Shown here: piece after piece, positions 34,985 through 44,307 of the stretch
Layout: the number at the start of each line of letters is the position of its first letter
How positions within the stretch are numbered: position 1 is the stretch's first letter
Source of the DNA: Planococcus sp. CP5-4_YE
Lineage (GTDB): Bacteria; Bacillota; Bacilli; Bacillales_A; Planococcaceae
Assembly (NCBI RefSeq): GCF_019042655.1
Contig: NZ_JAHPZO010000004.1
Location: 179,206 to 243,205, forward strand
Direction: 5' to 3'
DNA: 64,000 bases
The notes under the pieces: model-generated
Told to the model about the DNA's origin: nothing
The model's input: only the letters and a program-made list of their open reading frames with translations
Database searches by the model: none
Translations under genes and position numbers: made by a program

Positions 34985-36283
34985 TTAGCCGACCACGTGA
35001 AACACATAATTGACGAAAAACAGACAAGCAATCACATAAAGAGCCGGGGAAACTTCACGCCATTTGCCGATCGCCACTTTCAGCACCGGATACAGGATAA
35101 ACCCGATCGCAATGCCATCTGCGATGCTGTACGTAAACGGAATCAGCGCGATGATCAACAATGCCGGAAAAGTCTCGCTCATGTCCTTCATATCGAGATT
35201 CTTGATGTTTTGAAGCATCAACCCGCCGATGATGATTAAAATCGGCGCAATCGCGCTGTCGGGAATGATCTTGATCAGTGGAATGAAGAACGCTGCACCC
35301 ATAAACAAAAAGCCGGCCGTCAGTGAAGTCAAACCGGTGCGTCCGCCAGCAGCCATCGCCGCTGCGCTTTCCACACTGGCCACCGTCGGACTAGTGCCCA
35401 GAAATCCTGAAGCCATCGTCGAAACGGACGTCGCCTGGAACGCACGCGAATACTTTTCCGAGCGGCCGATGAAATTCACCTGTCCGTGGACAAGGCCGAT
35501 GTTTTCAAACACCAGCACCATCGTCAAGGAAAAGACCGCTACCCAGAACGTCGTCGACAAAAAGCCAGCGAACGACATCGAGCCGAACACCGCAAATGCT
35601 TCTGCTGGATTGACGCCTGGCTCGCTCACTTGGCTGAGGTCAATCATGCCGAAGAAATAGGCAATGACCGTTCCCAGCACAATAGTGATCAAAAAATTCC
35701 CCGGCACGTTGCGGATGAATAAAATGATCGCGAGCAAAAACGTCACAATCGTCGACAGCACAAGCGGATCCGATAGCGAACCGAGCGAAAGAATCGCGCC
35801 GTCGCCAGGACCCACAAGGCCGCCTTTTTCCAGACCTAACAGCATCAGAAATAGCCCAAGCCCAACCGTAATCGCTTCTTTCAGCGAATTTGGAACAGCC
35901 TCGCTGAGCATTTTTGAAAAGCGCGTAAACGCGACAAAGACGAAAATGACACCAGAGACAAAGACAACCGCAAGCGCTTCCTGCCAGCTCAAGCCCATCG
36001 ACTGGACGAGCGTATAGGAGAACAATGCATTGATACCCATGCCTGGAATGAGCAGGATGGGCGCATTGCCCCAAAAGCCCATCAACAACGCTCCAACGAC
36101 AGAAGCGGCAATGGTGCCGATAATGGCGTACTCGATCGGCATGCCGGACTCCGATAAAATCAGTGAGTTGACGGCGATGATGTACACTACAGTGAAAAAC
36201 CCGATCAAGCCGGCTGTCATTTCCCGCTTGATGGTCGTCCCGTTTTCGTTAAGACCGAAAAATTGGTCCATCCAATTTGCCAT
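34985..36283 (-). CDS. NCS2 purine permease (AzgA/PbuG-like)
   Basis: 432 residues with 12-14 membrane segments. Landmarks of the adenine/guanine/hypoxanthine branch: FFTVVYIIAVN near the start, LIPGMGINALFSYTLV, FENIGLVHGQ and FLGTSPTVASVESAAAMAAGGRTGLTSLTAG. Imports purine bases by proton symport. ATG at 36283 with an AGAAGG site. Transcribed from a TTGACA promoter with a short leader. The next gene upstream, nupC, is also nucleoside-related but has its own terminator and promoter. Confidence 0.92.
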   Translation of the reverse strand: MANWMDQFFGLNENGTTIKREMTAGLIGFFTVVYIIAVNSLILSESGMPIEYAIIGTIAASVVGALLMGFWGNAPILLIPGMGINALFSYTLVQSMGLSWQEALAVVFVSGVIFVFVAFTRFSKMLSEAVPNSLKEAITVGLGLFLMLLGLEKGGLVGPGDGAILSLGSLSDPLVLSTIVTFLLAIILFIRNVPGNFLITIVLGTVIAYFFGMIDLSQVSEPGVNPAEAFAVFGSMSFAGFLSTTFWVAVFSLTMVLVFENIGLVHGQVNFIGRSEKYSRAFQATSVSTMASGFLGTSPTVASVESAAAMAAGGRTGLTSLTAGFLFMGAAFFIPLIKIIPDSAIAPILIIIGGLMLQNIKNLDMKDMSETFPALLIIALIPFTYSIADGIAIGFILYPVLKVAIGKWREVSPALYVIACLFFVNYVFHVVG

Positions 36284-36355
36284 AAGACATACCTTCTATG
36301 AAATTAGCCCTCTCCCTACCCGCTCTGCCTGAAAAATCAGGTAAGCCAAGATAGA

Positions 36356-36384
36356 AGTGTAATCCTAAAAAAAGCTACTGTCAA
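36356..36384 (-). promoter_or_regulatory. sigmaA promoter of the NCS2 permease
   Basis: Minus strand TTGACA, 17-bp spacer, TACACT. The ~65-nt leader carries a CCTGA/TCAGG hairpin; I do not see the purine-riboswitch core. Confidence 0.65.
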
Positions 36385-36464
36385 GGCTTTTCTCTTGAAA
36401 GGGATGGAGCCGATATGCAGGCCCCCAGCTCCACTTTCAACCAAACGATTGAAAATTCAGTAAA

Positions 36465-36525
36465 GAAAAAAACCGCCTGTTCCCTGCTCATCACATTAGA
36501 TGAAAAAGGGAACGGACGGTTTTTA
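36465..36525 (-). terminator. terminator of nupC
   Basis: Minus strand AAAACCGTCCGTTCCC and GGGAACAGGCGGTTTT arms, long AT-rich loop, seven T. Confidence 0.85.
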
Positions 36526-36550
36526 ATGTAATTGAAGATGGAGCTATTGC

Positions 36551-37762
36551 TTAAACGAACATCCCAGCGATAGCCGCGCTCAAAAGCGACGCTAGCATAC
36601 CGGCTGCAATGGCACGCATGCCGAGACGCGCGATTTCCGGGCGGCGGCTTGGCGCCATCGCACCGAGACCGCCAAGAAGGATGGCGAGTGAGCTGAAGTT
36701 AGCGAATCCACAAAGCGCGAAACTGACAATAATAACCGTTTTCGGGGATAGATTCGCAATTTCCGGCGCAAACGCCGTGTAGGCGACAAACTCGTTCAAA
36801 ACGAGCTTTTGGCCGATAAAGCTTCCGGCCTGGACCGCTTCTTCCCACGGCACACCGATCGCAAATGCAAGCGGCGCGAAGATATAGCCGAGTATACCTT
36901 GGATGGTGATGTTTTCAGCACCAAAGTATCCGCCGATGCCACCAAGGACACCGTTCAATAAGGCAATTAACGCGATGAACGCAAGAAGCATCGCCCCGAC
37001 ATTCAATGCCAACTGAAGGCCATCTGAAGCCCCTCTTGCCGCGGCATCGACGACGTTGACCGATTGCTTGTCTTTTTCCATAACAAACTCTTTTTCTTCG
37101 ACTTCTTCCTGTTCCGGAATCATGATTTTCGCCATGATCAAACCGGCAGGCGCCGCCATGAAACTTGCAGCGAGCAAGTATTCAAGCGGGACACCGAGAA
37201 GCGCATAGCCCGCAAGTGTAGAACCTGCGACCGATGCAAGCCCACCTGTCATGACCGCGAACAATTCCGACTTGGTCATGTTCGGAAGGAACGGGCGCAC
37301 GACAAGCGGCGCTTCCGTTTGGCCGACGAAGATATTGGCCGATGCGGAAATCGATTCCGCTTTACTCGTACCGAGCAGCTTCGACAATGCCCCGCCGAGC
37401 AAACGAATGATCAATTGCATGATGTTCAAGTAATAAAGCACAGAAATTAGTGACGAGAAGAAAATGATGATCGTCAGCACTTGGAAAGCGAAGACGAACC
37501 CGAATCCTTCGGTGTCAGCCGCAGGACCGAACACAAACGCGATTCCTTCACCGGCGTAGTTGATGATGTTCTGGACGCCTTGCGACAATTTGAGCAAGGC
37601 CTGTCTGCCAAGTTCCCATTCCAACACCATAAACGCAAACGTAAGCTGTATGGCCAATCCGCCGAGAATCGTTCGCGGCTTGATGGATTTTTTCCCATCA
37701 GAGAATAAGAAAGCGATTCCAAGAACGACGATGATACCGAAGATGCCCCACAATAAATTCAC
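36551..37762 (-). CDS. nupC: NupC-type concentrative nucleoside transporter
   Basis: 403 residues of the CNT family: N-terminal helices, then the conserved [20 protein letters not shown] block, [16 protein letters not shown], and the C-terminal NEFVAYTAF and [17 protein letters not shown] signature. Imports nucleosides with H+ or Na+. Start is GTG at 37762 after GAGGTGAAGTT. Its promoter carries an inverted repeat at the transcription start, suggesting a local repressor. Confidence 0.94.
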   Translation of the reverse strand: MNLLWGIFGIIVVLGIAFLFSDGKKSIKPRTILGGLAIQLTFAFMVLEWELGRQALLKLSQGVQNIINYAGEGIAFVFGPAADTEGFGFVFAFQVLTIIIFFSSLISVLYYLNIMQLIIRLLGGALSKLLGTSKAESISASANIFVGQTEAPLVVRPFLPNMTKSELFAVMTGGLASVAGSTLAGYALLGVPLEYLLAASFMAAPAGLIMAKIMIPEQEEVEEKEFVMEKDKQSVNVVDAAARGASDGLQLALNVGAMLLAFIALIALLNGVLGGIGGYFGAENITIQGILGYIFAPLAFAIGVPWEEAVQAGSFIGQKLVLNEFVAYTAFAPEIANLSPKTVIIVSFALCGFANFSSLAILLGGLGAMAPSRRPEIARLGMRAIAAGMLASLLSAAIAGMFV

Positions 37763-37820
37763 AACTTCACCTCATTAGAAATATTTTTATCAGAAAATTG
37801 AACAAATTTTTATCATTCAT

Positions 37821-37836
37821 TGTCTGTCGTCAGACA
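37821..37836. promoter_or_regulatory. candidate operator at the nupC start site
   Basis: TGTCTG TCGT CAGACA, six-base arms, directly downstream of the nupC -10. Resembles GntR-type operators (TGTNNACA-like symmetry). Confidence 0.5.
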
Positions 37837-37864
37837 TCTTACCAAATCTAATGGGATAAGTAAA
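37836..37864 (-). promoter_or_regulatory. sigmaA promoter of nupC
   Basis: Minus strand TTTACT, 17-bp spacer, TAAGAT. Confidence 0.6.
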
Positions 37865-37888
37865 CATACATATTGTGACACCTTCTCA

Positions 37889-39316
37889 TCACCCTTCGCT
37901 ATGTTCCGGCTCTTTTGGATTTTTCATAAAAAATGCCAACACAATGCCAATGGCACTCAATACCCCGGTCACCATGAATGAAATATTGACCCCACGGATT
38001 AGCCCTTCCACGCCGTAGCGGCCCGGATCGAGCGCTGCGCTTGTCATGATGGTCACTAGCAGCGCCGTGCCGATCGACCCCGATACTTGGCGCATCGTAT
38101 TGCTCATCGCCGTACCGTGCGGAATAAGGTCATCCGGCAATTGATTGAGTCCCGCAGTCGTCACAGGCATCATAACGAGTGCGACGCCAAGCATGCGGAT
38201 GGCGTGCATGACGGTCAGATACACAAATGCAGTCTCTGCCGTCAGCACGGTAAACTGGAAAGTCGAACCGGTGACGATCGACAACCCGGCAACAGCCAGC
38301 CACTTCCCTCCGACTTTATCGAAAATCCGGCCGGCAATAGGGTTCATGAGCCCCATAATGATGGCACCCGGCAATAACATAAGACCCGATTCAAGAGCCG
38401 TAAACCCATGCATGTCCTGCATATAGATCGGCAAAATCGTGGCACTGCCGATCATGGTCACGAAGACGATAATGCTGAGAATCGTCGATAAGGTAAATAT
38501 ACCGTATTTAAAGACACGGAATTCCAGGATCGGCTGCTTGAGCCTGCCCTGCCGGCGGATAAAAAACGACAAAGCGATAGCCCCGACACTGATCGAAGCA
38601 ATGACCGGCGTACTAGCCCATCCGGCGGCTCCGGCGCTTGAGAATCCGTAAAGCAAACCGCCGAACCCTAAAGTCGACAGCATGATCGATAAAATATCGA
38701 TTTTCGGGAAAGTCCGTTCCGTTACATTGCGCAGGAAGAAATACGCCAGCACCAAATCAATGAGCGCAATCGGGATGACGATATAAAATAAAGACCGCCA
38801 AGGATATTGGCCAACCAAATAACCAGACAATGTTGGCCCGATCGCCGGTGCAAAGGAAATGATCAATCCGAACATGCCCATTGCCTGACCTCGTTTTTCA
38901 ATCGGGAAGATGACAAACAGCACAGTTTGTGCGAGCGGTATCATGATGCCTGCACCTGATGCTTGAACGATGCGCCCAACCATCAAAGTTGCAAAGCCCG
39001 GCGCCAGCGCACAGATAATCGTTCCGGTGGCGAATAAGCCCATTGCCACAAAGAACAAATGGCGGGTCGTGTATTTATTAATTAAAAAAGCAGTAATCGG
39101 AATCATGACGCCATTGACGAGCATGAACACCGTCGTCAACCATTGCGCCGTGTTGGCAGTGATATCGAGATCTTCCATTATATGTGGCAAAGCGGTGGCG
39201 AGCAGCGTCTGATTGAGTATCGCCACAAACACGCCGGCCATCAATACCGCAAGCAACGGTTTCCTATATTTTTCTTCTAACTCTAAAGTCCCCAAACACA
39301 TCGTCCCCTTTTTCAA
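37889..39316 (-). CDS. EmrB/QacA-type multidrug MFS exporter (DHA2)
   Basis: 475 residues at most, about 14 membrane segments. DHA2 landmarks: ATALPHIMEDLDIT after helix 1, the AQWLTTVFMLVNGVMIPITAFL helix 2 region, and GRIVQASGAGIMIPLAQTV. Exports lipophilic drugs by proton antiport. The longest frame begins at a TTG (39316), but the ATG at 39301 or the TTG at 39295 sits better after AAAGGGG; the start is unresolved. The leader upstream shows a GCTTGCC/GGTAAGC hairpin. Confidence 0.88.
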   Translation of the reverse strand: MKKGTMCLGTLELEEKYRKPLLAVLMAGVFVAILNQTLLATALPHIMEDLDITANTAQWLTTVFMLVNGVMIPITAFLINKYTTRHLFFVAMGLFATGTIICALAPGFATLMVGRIVQASGAGIMIPLAQTVLFVIFPIEKRGQAMGMFGLIISFAPAIGPTLSGYLVGQYPWRSLFYIVIPIALIDLVLAYFFLRNVTERTFPKIDILSIMLSTLGFGGLLYGFSSAGAAGWASTPVIASISVGAIALSFFIRRQGRLKQPILEFRVFKYGIFTLSTILSIIVFVTMIGSATILPIYMQDMHGFTALESGLMLLPGAIIMGLMNPIAGRIFDKVGGKWLAVAGLSIVTGSTFQFTVLTAETAFVYLTVMHAIRMLGVALVMMPVTTAGLNQLPDDLIPHGTAMSNTMRQVSGSIGTALLVTIMTSAALDPGRYGVEGLIRGVNISFMVTGVLSAIGIVLAFFMKNPKEPEHSEG

Positions 39317-39373
39317 AAATTGCCCTTTCTCTCCTGCTTACCCCATCAGGCAAGCTTTACTCTGCCCATAAAA

Positions 39374-39409
39374 ACAAAAAGCCGCAAAGTCCGAAGACCT
39401 TGCAGCTTT
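39374..39409 (-). terminator. terminator of the RND exporter gene
   Basis: Minus strand GCTGCAAGGTC and GACTTTGCGGC arms with a TTCG tetraloop, followed by TTTTTGTTTTT. Confidence 0.9.
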
Positions 39410-39412
39410 CCA

Positions 39413-42400
39413 TCAGGCGGTTTGTTTCTTGCCCTTGCGGTTGAATAAATAATACAAGGCCGGAATCATGATGAGTGTGAAAATCCCTGAGAACATGAGA
39501 CCCGCAATGATGGTCACGGCCAAGGGTTCAAACAAAGGATCACCAGAAAACGCGACCGGCAAGAGTGCCACAATCGATGTTAAGGATGTTAACACAATTG
39601 GTTTGATACGCGCATATCCTGATTCGATAATCGCTTCTTCAATATTGAAATCTCCCGTCAAGCGGCGCGTTTCAACAAAGTCGATGAGCACAACCGCATT
39701 CCGTACGACAATCCCCGTCAAGGAGACGATCCCCATGACACCAAGGAAGCTGAGCGGCGTTTGCGTTAGGAACAAGCCTAAGATTGCTCCTGAGATACCG
39801 AGATAAACGGCAATCAAGACGAGGAACGGCAGGCCGAACGACTTGAACTGGAATGCGATGACCAGATAGACCAGCAACAGAACGACTAGGAACAAGATAC
39901 CGATTTCAGCGAAGAACGCTTCTTGATCGGAGTTCTCCCCCCCGGTGGATAGTTCATAGCCTGCTGGCAAATCCGCGCGCGCATTGTCGACAACATCAAG
40001 CATCTGCGCTTCAAAGTCATCCGCTTCACCAAACGCACGAAGCGTGATGGCACGGTCTCCTGATCTATGTGGAACTTGTGCAAGCGATGTTGTTTCCTGT
40101 GCTGTCAATAGTTCATCCAGACCGATCAATTCAGGCGGCCCTGGCTGTGCAGCAGCTGGCGGTCCAGCTTCGCTGCCGGCTTGCGCTTCTTCACCGCTAG
40201 CAGCAGAACTGGCAGCCGGCAAGCTGAATTCAGAAAGCACGATCGGCTCGCCTTCTGTGATGCCTGCCTGCTTCAAGACCACTTCATAAGGCGTTTGCCC
40301 CTCATACAATGTATAAAGCGGCACGCCTTGCGTCAATAGCTGCAATTGATTGGTAACGGTCGACAAGGCGATGCCGTTGTCTTCGAGCGTTTGCTGTTCC
40401 GGCACATATTCAATCGCCGGTACCGCAGCCCCGAGGTTATCAGTTACAACACTCGCACCGTTTGCGAGCATCTCTTCTTCGAGCGTGTCACGGAGTGCGG
40501 CGAGTTCGTTGATGTCTTCACCTGTCGCCGTTACGGTCACTGGTGCGCCGACTGGCGGGCCTTGGACAATCGTCTCGAGGAAGATTTCCGCATCCGGGTA
40601 ACGTTCGCGAAGCTCTGGCTGCCATTTATCGATAAACGCAGAAGCGGAAGTCGCTTCACGGTCGATACGGAATGCCACTTGGCCCGTATTAGCGCCTGTG
40701 TTGTCCATGGAGGCGGCAAAGAGATTTGGCAAGCCTTCTCCTGTAAAGACAGCCGTTTCGTTGACATCCGCGTCTTCAGAAGCGACTTCTTCAGTCACTT
40801 CCTGAATGAATGCATCGGTTTCTTCAATAGTTGTGCCTTCTGCAAGACGGACATTCATTGTCACTTCTTCCCGGTCTGCTTCAGGGAAAAATTCGAATGG
40901 CGTGAACAGTGCCAGCGATAGCAAGGCTGTCGCAATGACCAATCCGCCAACCCCGGTCAGCCAAGGATGTTTCAAAACGCCTTTTAATACTTTTTCGGAA
41001 TACACTTGCGCCAGTTTTTCAAGCGGCTTGCCCAGGAAGCCTGGGGTATCCGAAATTTTACGTTTTTTGCGTTTCGTGCGCAAATATTGCATCATCGGCA
41101 CGAGTGTAATCGACAAGACCGTAGAAGCTAAAATAGTCGTGATCAAGACACTTGGCAAGGCTTTGATGAACGCACCATTTCCTCCCGATAGCAATAACAG
41201 CGGAGAAAACGTCACGACAATGGCCAAACTGGACGACACGATCGAAGGATAGACTTCTTTGACGCCATTGATGGCTCCTGTCATCGCATTATCGCCCAGC
41301 TTGTAGCGCCGCTGGATGTTATCGTTGACGACGATGCTGTCATCGACCAATATCCCGATGGCAATAATCAAGCCGATGACCGAGATCTGGTTTAAATCGA
41401 CACCGAGCGCCGGGATCGGAATAAGCCCGATCAACACGGATGCGAGTACCGTCAGTGCGACGGCAAATGCCCCGAAAAGCGTCAGTCCAGCGGTCGTAAC
41501 AATTAATACTGCCAGCACCGCGATCAATAAAGAAACATAAAGCGAACTAAAAATTTCATTAACATTCTCAGCTTGTGAGACATAGCGTTCAGCTGAAATG
41601 CCAGAAGGCAAGTCTTCATTGAAGCCATTGATCACTTCGCTGACACGGTCATCGACAGACGGCACATCTTGTCCTGTCTGCAAAAAGACCGTATAGGAAA
41701 CAGCCGGCTCGCCTTCAAATGTGACAATATCTTCCGCCGGCACTTCGGACAATTCGACTGACGCTACATCCGCAAGCGGCACAGCTGCCTGGCCGACCTG
41801 CAGTTCTCGCAATTTTTCAATGCCCTCGCTTTGCTGAACAGTCAAAACGAATTGCTGCTCGCCGTCGCTATGCGCGCCAAGAGACAAGGGCTGATTCGCC
41901 TGTTGCAAGCTTTGCAGCACTTCGAACGGCTGCAATTGATTTTCAGCAAGCGCATCGCCATCAAGCTCGATGACAACTTGCTCACCGTTCAACCCTTTTA
42001 TTTGCGTTCCAGCCACACCCGCTACGGCTTCCACTTCGTCTGAAAGCCCGGCAAGCGGTTCTTCAAGTTCGGCAAGCCCCGCTTCATCTCCATAGAACAT
42101 ATAGGAAACCAATGGGAAAGTCAGGTCCAGCTTCTCGACGCTGATGTCCTGTGCTTGATCGGGGAAGCTGCCTGCTGCGCGCTGTGCCTGCTGCTGAATC
42201 GTATTGATCAAGCCGTCGGGTTCAATGCCATCTTCAATTTCCAGCGTAATGATGGAAGCGGAATTTGCAGAAATGGAATTCATCGAGACGATGCCGTCGA
42301 TGCTCTGCAACTGCCTTTCGATCGGATTCGTGATGCTTGTCTCTACTTCTTCCGGCTCTGCACCTGGCAAGATCGTGGAGATCAGCACAAGTCCTGGAGG

Positions 42401-42511
42401 CGTTTCGGGAATTTCCCGCTGCGGCAGTGTAAGAAATGTATAAACACCGACCAGCATGAAGATCAGAATCAGAAAAATGAATAATTTGCTGCGTTCGAGT
42501 ATATACTGCAT
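39413..42511 (-). CDS. RND-family efflux permease (SwrC/AcrB-like)
   Basis: 1032 residues, two pseudo-repeats each with one N-terminal helix, a large extracellular porter domain and five or six helices. Landmarks: LPQREIPETPPGLVLISTILPGA at the start, GLIIAIGILVDDSIVVNDNIQRR in helix 4 (proton-relay Asp pair), and GIVSLTGIVVRNAVVLIDFVE in the second half. An Ala/Gly/Pro-rich low-complexity insert (around 790) is unusual. Gram-positive homologues such as SwrC export lipopeptides and other amphiphiles. ATG at 42511 after GGAGGGAGAG. No membrane-fusion or outer-membrane partner adjoins it. Tandem CarH-type repeats lie 22-43 bp before the ATG. Confidence 0.92.
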   Translation of the reverse strand: MQYILERSKLFIFLILIFMLVGVYTFLTLPQREIPETPPGLVLISTILPGAEPEEVETSITNPIERQLQSIDGIVSMNSISANSASIITLEIEDGIEPDGLINTIQQQAQRAAGSFPDQAQDISVEKLDLTFPLVSYMFYGDEAGLAELEEPLAGLSDEVEAVAGVAGTQIKGLNGEQVVIELDGDALAENQLQPFEVLQSLQQANQPLSLGAHSDGEQQFVLTVQQSEGIEKLRELQVGQAAVPLADVASVELSEVPAEDIVTFEGEPAVSYTVFLQTGQDVPSVDDRVSEVINGFNEDLPSGISAERYVSQAENVNEIFSSLYVSLLIAVLAVLIVTTAGLTLFGAFAVALTVLASVLIGLIPIPALGVDLNQISVIGLIIAIGILVDDSIVVNDNIQRRYKLGDNAMTGAINGVKEVYPSIVSSSLAIVVTFSPLLLLSGGNGAFIKALPSVLITTILASTVLSITLVPMMQYLRTKRKKRKISDTPGFLGKPLEKLAQVYSEKVLKGVLKHPWLTGVGGLVIATALLSLALFTPFEFFPEADREEVTMNVRLAEGTTIEETDAFIQEVTEEVASEDADVNETAVFTGEGLPNLFAASMDNTGANTGQVAFRIDREATSASAFIDKWQPELRERYPDAEIFLETIVQGPPVGAPVTVTATGEDINELAALRDTLEEEMLANGASVVTDNLGAAVPAIEYVPEQQTLEDNGIALSTVTNQLQLLTQGVPLYTLYEGQTPYEVVLKQAGITEGEPIVLSEFSLPAASSAASGEEAQAGSEAGPPAAAQPGPPELIGLDELLTAQETTSLAQVPHRSGDRAITLRAFGEADDFEAQMLDVVDNARADLPAGYELSTGGENSDQEAFFAEIGILFLVVLLLVYLVIAFQFKSFGLPFLVLIAVYLGISGAILGLFLTQTPLSFLGVMGIVSLTGIVVRNAVVLIDFVETRRLTGDFNIEEAIIESGYARIKPIVLTSLTSIVALLPVAFSGDPLFEPLAVTIIAGLMFSGIFTLIMIPALYYLFNRKGKKQTA

Positions 42512-42532
42512 AAGGATTCTCTCCCTCCAATT

Positions 42533-42554
42533 ATTGTATAACTATTGTATAACT
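42533..42554. promoter_or_regulatory. perfect tandem 11-bp repeats before the RND gene (CarH-type operator)
   Basis: ATTGTATAACT twice in direct succession (minus strand AGTTATACAAT twice). Each unit fits nnTnnACAn, with the same TTGTATAA core and 11-bp spacing as the repeats on the promoter of the MerR/B12 regulator. Each unit also supplies a TACAAT that could serve as -10; no good -35 is visible. Confidence 0.6.
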
Positions 42555-42584
42555 GCTAATCAGAAAGTACCACTTAAAACACTC

Positions 42585-42615
42585 GAGAACCGACCGAAAA
42601 TTTCGGCCGGTTCTC
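42585..42615. terminator. palindromic hairpin between small membrane gene and RND gene
   Basis: GAGAACCGACCGAAA and TTTCGGCCGGTTCTC arms, one mismatch, weak T stretch on the minus strand. Confidence 0.55.
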
Positions 42616-42617
42616 AG

Positions 42618-42869
42618 TTAAATTTTTTCAGGGCGTCGCTGTTTTAGCAGGTATGCCCCGATAAACATTAAGAGAGGCGGCAAGATGCTTAATTTGAACA
42701 CCCAGCTGTCATCCCCCATGAAGATGAGACCCATCGGCAACAGCGATGCAAGCCCTCCCCAAAACAACGCTTTCCACGATCTTTTCCAAACTCCATACAA
42801 TCCGAGCAGCAGTGCAGCAATCACCAGCGACCACAATAAGATCCCCATCAGCAGGAAATCCATCTCCAT
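42618..42869 (-). CDS. small integral membrane protein, unknown function
   Basis: 83 residues, three hydrophobic segments (about 5-26, 33-50, 57-74), short basic C-terminus (LLKQRRPEKI). ATG at 42869 after a GGAGGCGC site. No family recognised. It lies upstream of the RND gene on the same strand but a hairpin and the tandem repeats separate them. Confidence 0.65.
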   Translation of the reverse strand: MEMDFLLMGILLWSLVIAALLLGLYGVWKRSWKALFWGGLASLLPMGLIFMGDDSWVFKLSILPPLLMFIGAYLLKQRRPEKI

Positions 42870-42967
42870 GCGCCTCCGTTCGGTTATATACTTTAGTTAT
42901 ACTCCTTTTTATGATAAAAATCACTCATCAAGAGTGCTTTTTTACATTTTTATGCGAATATCCGGAA

Positions 42968-43002
42968 ATAAAAAGCTTCCGCGGGATGTCCCGCAGAAGC
43001 TC
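42968..43002 (-). terminator. terminator of the TraB-family gene
   Basis: Minus strand AGCTTCTGCGGGA and TCCCGCGGAAGCT arms followed by TTTTTATTT. Confidence 0.88.
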
Positions 43003-43013
43003 TATAAATCCAA

Positions 43014-44195
43014 TTATAAGTTTTCGAAAAACAAACGCAGCACGTCGGCCCCGCCGATAAATGTGCCGAGCGAACTGCCGAGGTTAGTCAAGACGATGAC
43101 CAGCAATACACGGGTTACTTTATTGTCCCAAAAGCCTTTCACCGTGAAGACGTCTTTCGACAAAGTATCGAAGTCCCCAACATTCGGGCGGCGCACAAAC
43201 GCTTGCGTCAGCCCTGAAAACCAACCGGCCGCAACGAGCGGATTGAGCGAGGAGATCGGCGCGGCGACAAAGGCGGTGAGAATTGCGAGCGGATGGCCGA
43301 ATGCGACCGCAGATCCGATGGCGGCAAGCGTCCCGTTCCAAAGAATCCAGCTAATGGCCTGGTCAAAGCCCGCTGCTGGGTTGGCATAGAACGTATAGGC
43401 AATAATCGACAAGATCATTATCGGAATCGCCCAGCCGATGATTTTCGGCCAGTTCGATTTTTTCGGCACTTCATTGAGTGCCTTCAAATCTTGGTCACGG
43501 TAAATTTCTTGCGTGATGCCGGGAATGTGTGCAGCCCCGAGTACCGCCACTATCTTTTGGCCAGGAGCCTCTTTGATTTTTTGCGCCAAATATTGGTCGC
43601 GTTCATCGATGAGCGGTTTTTTGATGCCCGGAAAGGCTTTGGTGAAATCGTCCATGACGGCATTCAAGGTGTCTTGCTTTTTCATCTTTTCGAGTTCTTC
43701 TTCGGAAATCGATTCCTTGCTGAAGATGCTGAAAAATACTGAAGAAATCAGCTGGACCTTGCCCATCAATCCAATACCGTCCCAGATGCGGGAAAACGTC
43801 ACTTGGATATTACGGTCAGCGAGCACCAGTTCCGCCCCGGTCTCTTCTGCTGACCGGATGCCTTGGATCATTTCAGAACCAGGCTTAATGCCGAACTGGT
43901 CAGCCAGACGGTTCTGAAATGAGGAAATCGCCAAGTTCATCAACAGCAAACTGGCTTTCTTGTCTTTGATGATCTTGAAAATATCGGTCTCTTTCCATTT
44001 CTTGTCCTGCGTCACCGATTCATAACGCTGTGCATCGAGTTCGATACACACCGAATCCGGACGTTCGCGCTCGACCACTTCTTTTACTTGCTCTGCGCTC
44101 AGTTTGGATACGTGCGCAGTGCCGATCAAAATCACTTGCTTGCCATCCACTTCAAGACGGGTAATATTGTCTTCTGTCATTAGCTCTTCTGTCAT
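43014..44195 (-). CDS. TraB/PrgY-family membrane protein
   Basis: 393 residues. The N-terminal cytoplasmic half has the TraB (TIKI-like) motifs ILIGTAHVSKLSAEQV, VCIELDAQRYE, ELVLADRNIQVTFSR and VAVLGAAHIPGI. The C-terminal half carries about four membrane helices (IGWAIPIMILSIIAYTF, LAILTAFVAAPISSL, VTRVLLVIVLTNLGSSLGTF). In Enterococcus PrgY limits pheromone activity; in this context the role is unknown, possibly peptide turnover. ATG at 44195 after AAGGAAG. Confidence 0.88.
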   Translation of the reverse strand: MTEELMTEDNITRLEVDGKQVILIGTAHVSKLSAEQVKEVVERERPDSVCIELDAQRYESVTQDKKWKETDIFKIIKDKKASLLLMNLAISSFQNRLADQFGIKPGSEMIQGIRSAEETGAELVLADRNIQVTFSRIWDGIGLMGKVQLISSVFFSIFSKESISEEELEKMKKQDTLNAVMDDFTKAFPGIKKPLIDERDQYLAQKIKEAPGQKIVAVLGAAHIPGITQEIYRDQDLKALNEVPKKSNWPKIIGWAIPIMILSIIAYTFYANPAAGFDQAISWILWNGTLAAIGSAVAFGHPLAILTAFVAAPISSLNPLVAAGWFSGLTQAFVRRPNVGDFDTLSKDVFTVKGFWDNKVTRVLLVIVLTNLGSSLGTFIGGADVLRLFFENL

Positions 44196-44307
44196 GAGTG
44201 TACTTCCTTCATAGAATAGGATTTCTTCTTCATTTTTTCATGATGAAAAAGACTGTCTATTCTTTATAATGAATCACTAAGCGCAAAATATCAATCTTTT
44301 CGAAAGC

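Noticed and set aside
34990..35008. Second parS-like sequence (TGTTTCACGTGGTCGG on the minus strand)
   Set aside because: Only the left 11-12 bases match; it is inside the permease coding end and the right half-site is missing.
36284..36384. Purine riboswitch before the NCS2 permease
   Set aside because: The conserved TATA, GTTTCTAC and loop-loop elements are absent from the leader.
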